Below are positions 12,627 through 26,725 of a stretch of DNA of 64,000 nt, piece after piece (within the stretch, counting starts at the first letter, position 1; every line of letters begins with the position of its first letter). This DNA is from Zygnema cylindricum (taxonomy: Eukaryota; Streptophyta; Zygnematophyceae; Zygnematales; Zygnemataceae), in assembly GCA_037447655.1 (NCBI GenBank), contig JBBHKE010002569.1, forward strand, positions 29,829-93,828, in the 5' to 3' direction. The notes beneath the pieces were generated by a model. That model did not search any database. It was not told the DNA's origin and saw nothing but the letters and a program-made list of their open reading frames with translations. A program made the position numbers and the translations under genes.

Positions 12627-12990
12627 TCTACTGGTCGGCGGTGGAGGACAAGACAAATACATCGCGTCGAACATGGAAGGTACACCATCTTTAGTGGGGC
12701 TATACAGGTGCCGCACAATATATGTGGTAGCTAGTAAATTTCGTACCGAATAGTAGCTCTTTAGGGTTTAGTAAGCAGACTTTGAAAGTAGATCGTTTAG
12801 ACTTAGCGTTTATTTTGCGTCGACTCAGGGGAGTCTTGTCCTTACAAGGGTGAGGCTGGTCAGAGTTTGGTCAAAGTTCTTTCTTGCCAGTGTGGCACAT
12901 ATTCCTTGATGAACCATATTGGGTCAAGGTTATTCTAGAGGCTTTTTTTGAGTTGCTCATTCCATAGGACAATGGAGTCCACAGAATTTC
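12627..12990 (+). repeat. 5' LTR remnant of copia element C
   Basis: The end of a plus-strand LTR is clear from about 12810: the hairpin GACTCAGGGGAGTC (12822-12835), TTATTCTAGAGGC, and the terminus CCACAGAATTTCA at 12990, as in element A. The part before 12810 is only loosely similar. Confidence 0.65.
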
Positions 12991-13005
12991 AGGTTATGAG
13001 CTCAC
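12991..13005 (+). promoter_or_regulatory. Mutated primer-binding site of element C
   Basis: GGTTATGAGCTCACC directly follows the LTR end, with two changes from the family site. The ATG at 12995-12997 is retained. Confidence 0.6.
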
Positions 13006-13798
13006 CCTTTACAGTACCCATGTTTGAAAGAAAACGATATGTTGATTAGAGAGCAATGATGGTAGGTTCACTTTTTGAGAAACACTTTTAAGGTGTACTG
13101 TTTGGGGATATGTCATGTCCTCCTTGGATGACACCAAGTTTTGGTCAAGTTCGGTTCTCTGGGGCACCTCTATCTTCATATTTAATAGAGGAGGAAGATG
13201 AGATATCCACTTCGGGGTTGGATAAAGCTACTAAAAGAAAGGGGTTGACAAAGCCACCTTTGGTGATAAGTGAATTATCCGTAGCTTATGTGGAGATAAA
13301 AAACAAGGCAAACGACCCTCAATTGCGGAGGTACAAAAATGAGGTGGCCAAGCACGTCGTTCTTCGAAGTATGGACAAGGCGATCGCTCTTCCACTTCTT
13401 GAGGTGGAATTCGACGTCGACATTTTGAGTGCCTTAGAGAGTACGTACCAGATTGGCTCAATTCAGGATTGGCTCAATTCAAGAGCAGCAGCTCATGTCA
13501 AAATCATTGCTTATCGGTATAAAAAGGGATGTATGAGAGAATATTGTAAGGATTTGGAGCTGTTGTTTCCTGAATTAGCAAGTGTAGGTAGTCCTCAAAC
13601 TGAAAAAAAAGAGTTAATACATTAATCACAAAGCTTCCTATAGAGTCTGAAATTATTCTCAACCGGTTACAAGAACTAGGAGATGACACTTGGAAGTGGG
13701 AGAAAACAATATGGATGATTTTGGTGAGAGAAAACACTTTGAAACTAAAGAATGTCGTGCATGAGAGACCAGAAAGAGTGAACATGCATCAGAACTAG
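12995..13798 (+). pseudogene. Copia element C, gag remnant
   Basis: From the PBS ATG the reading gives a short Gag start, then stops and shifts. From 13110 an open stretch of 171 codons covers most of the capsid (KNEVAKHVVLRSMDKAIALP, YKKGCMREYCKDLELLFPEL). After a frameshift near 13610 it continues as TLITKLPIESEIILNRLQEL and MILVRENTLKLKN to about 13795. The capsid of this family packages the element RNA. The zinc knuckle and protease expected next are absent: the copia sequence stops at about 13798 and resumes in integrase at about 15102. Confidence 0.75.
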
Positions 13799-14840
13799 CA
13801 AAGTCATGTGGACAACCATATATACAAACGAAAAATGAATGAGAAAGAGAAAAACATATACACCATAAGAAAGAATAAAGGGGGAAATGACCCAAAGAGA
13901 GAAAGGGGAAGAATACTTCCCTATAGTGAGTGGACCCAATAATTACTTAGCCACAAGGTAGCCACTAGGCTCTTGGGTCTTCAACGTATTCTTTACAAGA
14001 GTTATCTCATACGAAAGCAACGAAGCAAAATAAACACTTCGAACTAAACCAAGAAATTCAGATTCGGTAAAAAAATGCACTTTTACAAGACAACCGAAAT
14101 GCCACACCAAAAAATACACTCAAACAAACCGTCCAGCTATCCGGAGAACGGCGCAACCCAATACAATATGCCACGCCTAAAGCCTTCATTCCACCAATCG
14201 CCAAACAAACAAATTTGGAGGCATGTGGATTCATAACGAGGCACAACACAAAGAGAGAAAAATCCGTACGCTAACTAGCATCTGTCGCTAGCTAACAAGG
14301 AGAAAAGGAAATAGTGGGCAATCGGTGGCAAGGAGGAAGCAAAAAAACAGCTCCGCCGCTAAGAAAAAATTCTTGTGCAAAAGCTAAATTCTCTAAGTTT
14401 GATTATAAGCCTAAGTGGAAGCTATGCTAGGCCTTAACGAAACAAGTCTACGTCTGGTCTACTTTACATGTATGAAACTACTTAGAATGTTTGCCAATAG
14501 GCGACCAACATTGTTTGTTGTAAGGTCTGCATAAACAACTGTCCGAGGGTAAAAACCCTCCCTAACTACATGTATGGGCGAACCTACACGAGTTGGCGAC
14601 TTAAATATTAAAGGGGTGTCGAAGCGTCGCCCGAAAATCGTGATTCATCTCCAAACGATACTTCACGTCCATACTTCAAGATCGCGGTACCTGCGCACGA
14701 AATGAAAGGTATCGCACGGAATACTCAAAACGTGTGTACCAACGCACGAAATAAAACACTACCACGAACGATTTTAGTACCTGTTCCATTAGTGGTGTAC
14801 ACGAATCGCGTACACGTCAAAAATAAATGAATCGTGATCG
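13799..14840. other. Unassigned DNA inside element C
   Basis: This segment separates the gag and integrase parts of element C. I see no copia homology, terminal repeats or convincing reading frame. It is followed directly by the 20-bp minisatellite. It could be an insertion or filler DNA from a deletion repair. Confidence 0.4.
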
Positions 14841-15100
14841 CACGTGCGACTGAAAATCATACACGTACACCAAAATATTGTGTATGCGTGCATGATATCG
14901 TGCGCGCGTGAGTGATATCATGCGCGTGCATCGAATATCGTGCGCGCGTGCACAATATCGTGCGCGCGAGCACGATATCGCGCTTGCGTGCAGAGTATTG
15001 TGCACGCATGCAAAATATCGCGCGTGCGAGCATAATATCGTGCGTGCGTGCGCAATATCGTGCATGCATGTAGAATGTAGTGCGCGCCTGCGCCCGATAC
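14841..15100. repeat. 20-bp minisatellite of about 13 units
   Basis: Units of exactly 20 bp keep register from 14841 to 15100. The typical unit is TGCGCGCGTGCACAATATCG (14941-14960). Units share a GC-alternating half (TGCGCGCGTGC) and an AATATCG half. Flanking units are more diverged. Reading frames on both strands here are by-products of the repeat. Confidence 0.9.
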
Positions 15101-15392
15101 TATGTGGCATGACACAACTTACTTCGAAGAATATAAAACATGGAGTGAGAAATTGCACGGAACCCCCATTAAGAGAATAAGAAGTGACAATGGGGAAGAA
15201 TATACCTCTAACCAGTTTGAGGAATATCAAAGGGATAAGGGAGTACATCATCAGAAAATTGTACCTTATAATATAGAACAAAATGGGGTAGCAAAGAGGT
15301 TGAACCAGACTCTAAGAGGTAGCGTATGTAGTATGTTGGCCGGCAAAAGGATAGGAAAAAGATTTTGGGCTGAGGCCATGAACTGTGCTGAC

Positions 15393-16576
15393 TGAAACTT
15401 TGAGACCTCCATTGGCCCTCAAAGTAAGCAGATCCAAAAGAAGCTTATCTAGATAGTGCCGACTCCAAGTCGATATAAACCCAAATGACTAACCCCTTGA
15501 CAATCAGAACCCAAATATAGATTCACCCCCTGTGAAATAACACTTTCTGTGTGCTCAGTTCCACCACAGAATGCAAAGTTAGAATATGAGATTTGGACAC
15601 ATTCACCCACTTTGACTTTCCCTTATAAATGCAGCCACCCTGGCAGACAAAAAATCTGACCGACTCCACCCCAGTGTAGCCTGGACTCCCCTGAGTCCGC
15701 AGCAAAAAGAATCACTAAAAATGGTCAAGTAAATTGATAGTTATGGCTGCCCAAAGTTAGCCATTTATACAAGATGCTCTCTGGGAGAGGCGACTACCTA
15801 GTGAAAAAATCCTAAGTCCTATTCTCACTCTAAGACCCTATCTACTGACGTACGGCACCAATCACTTTACTGTACCATACAGATAAGTACAGGTGTCGGT
15901 GTACTTTGTGTACGTCAATCGTACGATATGGTTGAAATGTCGACACATGTCATATATCTATTTGTTCCCGTAATCTCCGGTTGGCGCCGCAATCCAATGT
16001 TGACGTGCCACGTGTAATCCTATGTGGCGATGACCGTAAACCGCCAAAAGTACATATTGCGTGATCGCGGCGCCTATATCGGCCGTCCGATCAAATCCGG
16101 CTACATTTCTAGCCGTTGAAAATAGACGCGCGGTATTTGTTTCGCGGTCGAACCAACTGCGCGGTATCCGTTTCAATAAAGAAATCCGTACTCCATACTA
16201 TCTATAATTGTATCTATGCAATACGTATATATTTCCAGTTAAATGAACTAGTCTACGTGTAACTATCTAAATATTTATCAAACCCCATACGCCGTAACAC
16301 TAGCTCTAGTCTAAACGGTTAAAGACACCGGCTAAGGGCAGATTGACGGATGGTACGTACCAGGATCAATTCCTGGGTCCGTCAATTACCTTTTGGTAAG
16401 TCTTACTAATTTACCCCCTGTCTTCTCTAGAGAGCATAGGCAGCTATGGCTCTATCTCCCTATCCAGCCTTCAATGACTGCAACAAGTGTGGGGGCTTGG
16501 AGAGGGGAGTTGGAGCCAGACTGCCTCTGCCTTTTTCTATCCTATTACAGACCTAGAAAATACACAAATATCAACA
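15393..16576 (-). mobile_element. Solo copia LTR with target duplication CTGAC
   Basis: On the minus strand it runs TGTTGATATTTGTG to AAGTTTCA. Identical 5-bp flanks CTGAC (15388-15392 and 16577-16581) prove insertion into the integrase gene of element C. Only an LTR remains, which is the usual product of LTR-LTR recombination. It carries the hairpin GACTCCCCTGAGTC (15684-15697), a CACGTG box (16009-16014) and a tRNA-like module. Confidence 0.92.
16310..16394 (+). promoter_or_regulatory. tRNA-like module in the solo LTR (antisense to the LTR)
   Basis: A-box-like AACGGTTAAAGACACCGGC is followed by B-box-like GGATCAATTCC (16363-16373) in a perfect tRNA-like T arm (CCAGG, 7-nt loop, CCTGG at 16360-16376) and T4 at 16391-16394. 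Confidence 0.6.
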
Positions 16577-18415
16577 CTGACTACATCAAGAAAACAGTCC
16601 TTAACTCAGCTGTGAAAGGAATGACACCTTATGAGAGATGGGTTGGAAGGAAACCAAATAATTCTCACCTGGAAGTATTCGGTAGTGAAGTTTACAAGCT
16701 TGACACAGATAGGAAGAACTAGAAATTAGATGCTAAAGGGAAACCGGGATATTTTGTTGGATATGATGAGGATGTCAAGGGATATAGAGTTTATAACTTT
16801 GCTAAACAAGATATCATTCTGGTAATGCATCTAGTTGTCATGGATGAAAGGAAGTCATTTCACCCTTTCAAATACACCAAAAAGATAAAAATCAGCTTTG
16901 AGTCCGAAGGTGAGGAAGACTCGGATCTTCCCAGAAGAGACACGAGTGAAAAGTGATTGCAGATATAGGGGAGATCCACGATGAAGGAGATAAACCGGAT
17001 TTTGCCCATATCCCTACACAATTCAAGGAGACAGAAGAGGAGGAGATGGAACCGGCTTCCATGGATAGGGGAGCCGATGAGATAGTGAGGAGGAACTCGA
17101 GACTTCCCTCCATCCCAACTTTGGACTTTGAAAGAGGACAAAGGAGTAGCAAAAGGCTACAAGAAAGACAAGTCGCTCACAAGGTAACTAATCTGTCTCA
17201 CCCTAATGAGCCTCAATAATACTCAAAGGCAATGGACAGTCCGGAGAAGGATAGATAGGTTAGAGCTATAAATGATGAGATGGCATACATCATGGAAGCA
17301 AATACTTGGGAACTAATGGACTGCCCTCCGAACATAAAATCGATCGGGTGCAAATGGGTGTTTAAACTAAAATTGAACCCATATAATACCATTGAAAGAT
17401 AAAAGGCTCGGTTGGTAGCAAACAGGTTCACTCAAAAAGAAGGAATAGATTATAAAGAGACCTATGCTCTTGTGGTATGGTTCCCATCAGTAAGGATTCT
17501 CTTTAGTCTAACGGCAGCGAAAGACATGGAAATACACCGGATGGATATTAAGACCGACTTCCTCAATGGTGAACTAGAGGAAGAAATTTTCATGCGGCAA
17601 CTAGAAGGGTTTCTAGAGGAAGGCGAGGAGAGCAAAGTTTGTAGACTCATCAAGTCCTTATATGGACTAAAGCAGGTTCCCAAGCAATGGAATAAGAAAC
17701 TAGATGAGTTTCTCACCAACTTAGGATATATCCGGATCAATTCACACCATTCTATAAATCTATTGAAAAGATCAACAAGTTAAAGAAAGATCTTAGAAGC
17801 AAGTGTGATGTGAAAGATCTATGAGTGGCAAGATATATCTTGGGAATACAAATGGAAAGAGATAAGGGAATAAGGATTATCAGACTTACTCAGAAAGAAG
17901 CTATGGGGAATATGCTCGAGAAATTCCAAATGGACAAGGCAAACAGTTGTACCACTCCCATAGACTTGAAGAAAATAAGTGATCGAAGTGTAAGAGAAGG
18001 AAAGATAATCTTAGATGATCAGATGAGTTCCGAAGAAAGACAGTTTATGAAGTCTATTCCTTACAAGGAGGTTTTAGGAAGTCTAGTCTACTTTATGAAC
18101 TATACTAGGCTACACATGGCGGCAGCAGTTGGAGTTCTCAATAGAGTCTTAATGATCATAGAGATAGAGAATGGGAGGCAACAAAGAGAGTCATGAGATA
18201 TCTGGTGGGAACAATAGAATTATGGTTGCATTTGGGAGGGGAGCACACTGACATCACCACTTGGAGTGATGCCAGTTATGGAGATGCACCAATGAGAAGA
18301 TGAACTTCTATGAATGTATTGTATGTGGGGGAAAGTGCTTGCTGTTGGAGTAGCAAGCAACAAAAGGTGATTGCTTAGTCCACTATCAAGGCTGAAATCA
18401 TGGCCTCTTGTTTGC

Positions 18416-19011
18416 CAAAATTAAACAAATCAAACGAAAGTGACTATACATAGAGGGAGGAACTACGAATGAAAACATACAATACATGATGTCATACGTG
18501 TAATAAACTAAAGCCCACTTCCCCAAATATCATAGATGTCGACTGCATCCCTTGTTGGAAGATCTATGAGAAAACGCCTATCATTTGCTACTGTGTTTCG
18601 TCGTAGAAGAGTTGCGGCTTGTGCTCGTTGAACAACCACATATAGACATTGACAGTAAAAAATATCAAGAAGGCTCGAGGGGGGACTCCTTGGATCCTAG
18701 GTTTCAAATGCTTTCATGAGACATTTGCAGAGGAAATCATCGAATCACTTGTCAAAGAAGTGGAAATTTATGCAACAACTGGAAGAAATCCGTTTGTTTG
18801 GTCTCGCTCAGCGTAATCCTTTTTATTTAATGTCGTTGCATCTCGAGCCGCCACATCCATATGTAATGCCGCGCGAGAAGAAACGTGGGTCCTTGTCGGA
18901 TCCGTGATGACCACATCACCCAAGGTCATCCTAACCTCGTGGAGGAAAATGAGGTCAACCGAAGAACTTCCTATGCCACTTGATTAGGAGCAAGGAGGGA
19001 GTTTATGAGAA
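18416..19011 (+). other. Unassigned; short transposase-like stretch possible
   Basis: No copia homology. One plus frame near 18705-18820 reads FKCFHETFAEEIIESLVKEV then EIYATTGRNPF. This faintly recalls the region of piggyBac-type transposases where a conserved LLxxIxxxTNxYA string occurs. It is short, ends in a stop and has no flanking signals, so I give it little weight. Confidence 0.2.
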
Positions 19012-19925
19012 ACTTCTTATAATTCTGTGACCTACATTGGTCCAAAGAATATCTAGCTTATATGAAGCCTCTAAGATAATATTTGCCTCTTTGACTTTCA
19101 GACCAAATAAAGGCCACCCGGTCAGACAAGAGTTTTGACCAACTCAACCCCTATGAAGGCCTAACTCCCTTGAGTCACACGCAAAAAGAATTTTTGAATT
19201 TGCTCCACTGAGTTGTAAGTTATAGCTGGCCAAAGATGGTCTATAAGTACAAAATGTCTCTCACGGAGAGGCGCCTCATAAATTGTCTAAGTCCTAAATC
19301 CTTCTCTAAACCTCCTACTACTACTGTACCTAACTAATCACAAGATGTAAGGTACAAGAAGGTACAGGTGCGAATGTACCTCTTGTACAGCCATGGTACG
19401 GCATGGTCGTCCCGCTGGCGCTAGCTTCTTGAGCCATAGTCGCTCTCCCCGTAATTTCTAATATCCACTTATGGCTTCCCGCATATCATCCGCCGAATTT
19501 AGCTCACAAACCGCTAAATGTCCACTCCGGTGCGTCCGCTCCACTGTGGGCCATCTGATTAGAAACGGACAATTAATCGCGTCCATTCAAATTCAACGTC
19601 GTTTTGTTTCGTAATTTTTTAAATGAAGTAAGTAAAATGTTTATGTATTTAAAAACTAATCACTCTCCACATATATAATGCTTCATCAAGAATTAGCGGA
19701 TAAGGCGGACGGCTACGCTATTGCGAGGTCATCTTGTAGGACCTAGGATCAAATCTTGGTCTCGTCGCCCAACTTTTTCAAAGAGTTGTGCCTCTTGCTC
19801 CCTTAGTATGTCTTCCTTCCTGCTCCCTTAGTATGTCTTCCTGAGTGCCTAAGGCAACCATGGCTGTCTTTAAGTCCTCAATGACTACGACAAGTGTGAG
19901 GACTTAAGAACCTTTATAGATAGAC
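19012..19925 (-). repeat. Decayed copia LTR (minus), truncated at both ends
   Basis: It carries the family blocks in minus orientation: the CCTACATTGGTCC start, the AAAAAGAAT and GGCCAAAGATGG block, a tRNA-like module and the CTACGACAAGTGTGAGG motif near 19890. The TG end and target duplication are not visible. It abuts the pol remnant of element D. Confidence 0.65.
19690..19778 (+). promoter_or_regulatory. tRNA-like Pol III module (antisense to its LTR)
   Basis: A-box-like TTAGCGGATAAGGCGG, B-box-like GGATCAAATCT (19746-19756) in a T-arm hairpin (CTAGG, 7-nt loop, CTTGG) and T5 at 19774-19778. The A-box region is close to the D arm of arginine tRNAs. Confidence 0.6.
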
Positions 19926-19929
19926 TGAC

Positions 19930-21900
19930 AAAAGTCAAAAAAATCGATAATACCTTTATTAACAATTTAAATACACAAAACCAGTGAGAATCAAATTTGA
20001 AAATGAGCAAGAGGATGCCATAGAGAGTGCTCCTACAAAAAATATTCCAGTGAAAGAACCGGTCTTGGATGAATTTCATAAGGAAGATGAACAACTTACT
20101 AATGATGTGATTCAGAATGAAACATAAATGATGGAAAAAGAGGAAGAGGAAAGAAAGTTGGATCTAATCGAAAGGGAAGATGAGGAAAGGGAAAGAAAGA
20201 ACCCGAGATTGCCATCAATACTAGCTTCTGAGTTCGAAGGAGGGCGAAGGAGCAACAAACAGATCCCGGAGGGACAACTTAACAATAAGGTCACTAAGTT
20301 GTCTCATCCAAGCAAGCCACAGATATATCAAGAAGTTGTGAACAGTCCAGAGAGAAAACGATGGGTTACTGTTGTTGATGAGGAGATGGCTTCCATTATG
20401 GAGGCAAATACATTGGAGTAGGTGGATTGTCCACCAGAAATAAAACCAATTGGCTGTAAGTGGGTTCTTAAACTCAAACTCAACCTAGACAATACCATTG
20501 ATATATATAAGGCTCGGTTAGTGGCAAAAGGGTATACACAGAAAAAGGGTACTAACTATGAGGAAACTTTCACTCAAGTATTTTGATTTCCTTTAGTCCG
20601 AATTCTCCTAAGTTTGGCGGCAAAAGAATACATGGAGGTCCACCAAATAGACATATAAACATCTTTTCTAAATGGAGAACTCGAAGAGGAGATCTTCATG
20701 AAGACACCAGAGGGATTTGTGGAAGAAGGTGATGAGAGCAAGGTGTGCAGGTTAATAAAATCACTATATGGGTTGAAACAGGCGCCAAGGCAATGGAACA
20801 AGAAATAAGATGAATTTTTGACCAACCTTCGATAGATAGGAATTAGCTCAGATCACTGAATTTACTTGTTTGAAGATGAAAAGGGTGTCATTTTTATTGC
20901 AGTATATGTTGATGATTTATTAGTGTTAAGTCGGTCATTGGGAAAAATCAATAAATTGAAGAATGCCTTAAAGGGTCGCTTTGATATGAAGGATTTGGGA
21001 GAGGCCAAATACATCTAAGGGATCCAAATGGAAAGAGATAGGAGGAAAAAAATCATCAGATTAACACAAAAAGACACAACAGGAAATATATTAGAATAAT
21101 TCCAAAAGGAAAAAGCCAACGGTTGCTCTACTTCAATGGAATTCAAGGAAGAAAGTTGGTAAAGGGAGCTAAGAAGAAGGTATTGTGATCTTAGATGATT
21201 AGATAAGTGAAGAAGAGGAGGTAATCATGAGAGGTATTCCATAAAGACAGGTTTTCATAAGTCTGATATATTTTACAAACTGCACTAGGAGTGACATCGC
21301 AGCAGTAGTTGGGGTTTTGAGTAGGAGTCTTAATTATCCTAGAAAGTGAGATTGGGAGGCAGCTTAGAGAGTCATGAGATATCTAGTAGGAACTCGGGAC
21401 TTATGGTTGCATCTAGGTGGGGACAATACAAACATCACCACATTGAGTGATGCCAGTTATGGGGATGCTCCAATGAGGAGATGTACTTCTGGATATGTGT
21501 TGTATGTTAGAAATGTTATTGCTGGAGTAACAAGCAACAAAAGGTGATTGCTCAAATCACCATGGGGGTTGACTATATGACCTCTTGTTCAGCAGTTAAA
21601 GCATTGATGTGGGTGAAGTCATTATTGCAAGAGCTTGGCTTTATCAAGAATGGAGTACAGAAAATCTTTTGTGATAATCATGCTGCGATTGCCATTGCAG
21701 AGAATCCAAAGCATCACTTTAAGGAAAAACATATGGATATAAGACTAAATTTTGTGAGGGAAAATTTTGAGAACAGAGTAATCAGTTTGGAATATAAATT
21801 AGATAGGGTGATGGTAGCTGACATGATGACAAAGCCTGCCCCTTATCCCAAGTTACTCTTTTGTAGAGATAAGTGTGGACTGAAACTAAAAGTTGACTAG
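19930..21900 (+). pseudogene. Copia element D, reverse transcriptase and RNase H remnant
   Basis: The remnant starts in the linker after integrase (FKYTKPVRIKFENEQED at about 19970). It passes through reverse transcriptase ([30 protein letters not shown], then VYVDDLLVLSRSLGK at about 20900) and ends with RNase H (MWVKSLLQELGF, CDNHAAIAIAENPKHHFKEK, LKLKVD stop at 21900). More than a dozen stops interrupt it; the last 118 codons (21544-21900) are open. Gag, protease and integrase are missing. The pol stop is followed by AAAATAAGGGGAG and then the 3' LTR, the same compact end as in element A. Confidence 0.85.
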
Positions 21901-21913
21901 AAAATAAGGGGAG

Positions 21914-22615
21914 TGTATAAACTACTGATTTCTGAGGTATTTTCTAGGTCTTGTAAAGTAAAACAAAATGGGTTAGTTAAGTCAAGGCATCTAGCTCTAA
22001 ACTTTCAAGTCCCCACACTTGTTGCAGTCACTGAGGACTAGAGAAGGAGAGAGAGCCATAGCTGAGGTTAGGAGAAGGTACAAAGATAGGGAAGATAAGA
22101 GTGACGCAAATCACCCTTAACAAAAAGGTGAATCCGGTAGGACTCGACCCTTACATCGGCAGAGCGAGGCATAACCGTCAGCTCTAACCGGTTAGTCAAA
22201 GAAGATCGTTGAAGTATATAGGGTTTCACATCTTTTTAAAGTTATAACTGTAGAATAAATCATTCAACAGATTAACGCACCTTTGTGACAAAGATTCAGT
22301 TGTAGATTAGCATGTACGGTGCATCGCACGAAATAAATGTACCAGACATTTGTTTGACAGCTTACATTAAAAACCGGTTTACATTGGATGGCTCACATGC
22401 AAGCCGACATCGCGGAATGACCCCTTTGGCGGTCTACGGCCATAGCGTCATCGGAGGACACATGGCATAGTCTCATTGCTTAGCGGAATTCCCTGAGAGC
22501 ACCAGAACGAGTCTAGAGACGAAGGGCGTTTGGCTTTCGTCCATGTCGTACACTGACAGTACAGTAAGTACCATGGCTTTAGTACCTTCTTGTACGATAC
22601 AGTCTTCTGATTAAC
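21914..22615 (+). repeat. 3' LTR of element D, truncated
   Basis: It starts TGTATAAACTACTGA right after the polypurine tract. It contains TTTTCTAGGTC, CACTTGTTGCAGTCACTGAGGA, a tRNA-like module, the GGCGGTCTACGGCCATAGCG block and GTACCTTCTTGTACGATACAG. The U5 end seen in other copies is missing. Confidence 0.75.
22122..22200 (-). promoter_or_regulatory. tRNA-like Pol III module in the D LTR (antisense to the element)
   Basis: On the minus strand, A-box-like TAACCGGTTAGAGCTGACGG, B-box GGGTCGAGTCC (plus 22140-22150) and T5 (plus A5 at 22122-22126). The B box fits the tRNA consensus well. Confidence 0.6.
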
Positions 22616-23189
22616 TAGATACATTAGTAATTTTATGAGTAATTTTATTTTTTTTCAAAATCTTAACAAACTCAAATTAGCGTTAATAACGCTAATTAAT
22701 TTTTAACACTAATAATTTCTAAACGCTAATAACGAATGGTGGTGTAACAAATACTACGTACATTGCCCATTTTTTAGGGTTTTGAAAAGTCAATGAAATT
22801 CGTACCTAACTGTGCACCCATACAATTTTTGTACATTTTCGTACATTTCAGTGAATTTTAGGGTTATTTTTAAATCATTTTTTGGGTTTCTAGTACATTG
22901 CCGTACGTTCCTTTATATTTCAGTAAGGCTGCCGTAGATATTCCGTACTATTAGGTATTTTTAGGGTACACTTTCATGCTATTCTTGTACATTTCTGTTA
23001 AATTTTCGTACTCCTTTAAGATTTTGGAGGATTCAAATTTACACGAATTTTACGAAAAGTATGAAAAAGACGAATACTACGTAGTTTTAGTAAAAAAGTT
23101 GAAATCCGTACGAATTGGACATCAACGCCTAAAACTCAAAAACATCTTTCCTGTAAAGTTGGCCATTCACATTCTCTACACACCATATA
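22616..23189. other. AT-rich intergenic DNA with palindromic motif
   Basis: No gene seen. It includes TTAGCGTTAATAACGCTAAT (about 22677), a near-palindrome also echoed at 2590 and at 33700-34260, and repeated GTACATTT/CGTAC strings. Confidence 0.4.
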
Positions 23190-23826
23190 TTATTTGAGGT
23201 TATTTGAAAGCGTAGAACGCTCCGACTTGGCGACCGTTGATTGGTTGAGTAGGCGGCTGCTCATTCGATTGCCGTTACTGTCGGTGGCAACAGCACCATA
23301 GAACTTGATCGCCTGAAAATCTACAATACTTTAGTTAGGTCACCAATGAGTCCATTACACGTCGTTGTCATGGTCCTTTTTTATACAGAAACGTGCAATC
23401 ATAACAAGGGACGAGTCTCTCGACTACGACATTCAATTGCTAACAACGGTACTAAAAGTCAAAGAATAGTGGACAATACCGTACCATCATGTGCGAGCTG
23501 AAGATCCAATCACGGAACTACAACTGCGTAGTGCGTACGCTTGCATGGATTTGTCAATGCAAACAGTACTGTTATACTTCTGCAGTGTACAACCGAATTG
23601 CGAAAGCGACGAGCAGAAACGACAAAGTGTACCTGAGCCGTGGAGATTGTACTGCGGTTTGGCCAACACGAACCACTCGACCACTTCGTCGCACGTGGGA
23701 GTGGTCAGAGATCCCAAATAGGTGTACACGCGGTAATAGTAGTCCGACAGAATCAGGTTGCTCCACACTACTGCGGAGCTTGTGACATTGGTAGACGAGA
23801 TAGTGGAGGGCATGTTGGCGACGATG

Positions 23827-25518
<1,692 letters not shown>

Positions 25519-25789
25519 TCTGTGAATAGGTGTTGTCAATCTCGTCGGGATCCACGGCGAGAAGACAACCAACCACGGCGATCTTTCCCGGGTTACTGTC
25601 GCTTACGTGAACGAAGTGGACCTCGAGAGGAGTGAGGAAGCCGGCAATGCTGTGCTATGATAAGCCGTGGAAGTGGAATTGGAGGAGAGTGTAGGAGGTG
25701 CCATCCCGGAGAATCAGCTTGTTGTGGCCGACGTTGGACGGAGTTACCTCTGGCAGGGAAAAGGGAGAAGTCTTTCGGCAATACTTCTT

Positions 25790-26270
25790 TGAGTTTGATA
25801 GAGAGAGAGAGAGGGAGGGAGAGAGGGAGGGTGAGAGAGGAGGGAGAAAGAGATGGGGGGAGGGTGGGATGGAGGGAGGACGGGAAGGGTGGGAGGGGAG
25901 AGATGGGAAGTAGTCAAAGGCAAAAAGGAAGAGCGTAAAGAAGGTGAGAAGGAATAAAAGGGAAGAAAGAAAGTAGGAAATCAAGAAAAGGAGAAGGAAT
26001 GGAGTGGAACAAAAGAAGATTACAAAGAGGGAAATTAGGGAAAGAACAACAGAATCAAACAAAGAGTGAACAAGGAATCATAGTAATCAAAGAGAAAGAG
26101 GAGAAGCAGGCAAGAAGAGAAAAATGGAAAAAAGACAAAGTTTGGAAAAAGGGAAAGAAGGGAAAAAAGGGAATGAAGGGAATGAAATTAATGAGTAACA
26201 GGGGAAAGAAGGAAAAGACTGGAAAGAGGGAAAGAGGGGAAGATTGGAACGAGAGGAAAGATGTAGAGTG
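25790..26270 (+). repeat. Second purine tract, carbonic anhydrase intron 2
   Basis: About 480 bp of G/A-dominated sequence lies between exons 2 and 3 and becomes more A-rich to the right. No coding content is seen. Confidence 0.85.
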
Positions 26271-26725
26271 TGTACCGATCACGTGACCATTGTTTTTGAC
26301 GGTGAAAGTGTTCGATGACACATATTGAGTCTGAAGGTGAAGCTTACGCCCTTCTCGACCACTTCATATTTCACGATGTTGATGGGAGATTGTCGCTATC
26401 CCACGTTACAGGCGCCAGCCTGCGATAAGATTTATTCCCCGCAGTCTGTCAGATGGCACTCATCCTCTCTCTTCAGTCAATTCCCTACTTTGAAAAGCAA
26501 AAACATCACATGCGAAGTATTTTCACTTTTCTCATTTAAGCCGTTTCTCTTTAAAACCGCTTTTAAAGAGCTGTACGTTATCTTTATTTGAGAGTATTGC
26601 TTCTGACATGGACTTACCAAATCTTTTCCAAAGAGAGTGTAGGATAAAGTTAACCATTCGGATGCAAAAGCAGAAGCTGAGAAGGTCAAAATAACAAAGA
26701 AGAATGCGAGTAACGTATTTGACAT

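Larger units (their letters stand above)
15102..18415 (+). pseudogene. Copia element C, integrase to RNase H remnant, split by a solo LTR
   Basis: 15102-15392 encodes the integrase core (TYFEEYKTWSEK, RSDNGEEYTS, EQNGVAKRLNQT, GKRFWAEAMNC). The solo LTR 15393-16576 interrupts it. The frame resumes at 16577 (VKGMTPYERWVGRKP, GYFVGYDEDVKGYRVY). A linker with stops follows (16925-17220). Reverse transcriptase comes next ([43 protein letters not shown] at 17340-17740), where the YVDD region is deleted. RNase H fragments (SIPYKEVLGSLVYFMN, WSDASYGDAPMRR) run to about 18415. No 3' LTR is seen. Stops are mostly of the kind expected from C-to-T or G-to-A change (TAG for TGG or CAG). Confidence 0.85.

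Noticed and set aside
14841-15100. CRISPR array
   Set aside because: Units are contiguous and diverged, without unique spacers, and the context is eukaryotic.
14817-15281. Overlapping His/Ala/Arg-rich frames on both strands
   Set aside because: A 20-bp repeat gives periodic peptide-like patterns in all frames; no protein signature is present.
18705-18820. piggyBac transposase fragment
   Set aside because: The resemblance covers only about 30 residues, with no catalytic acids, no terminal repeats and no TTAA flanks seen; kept only as a weak note.
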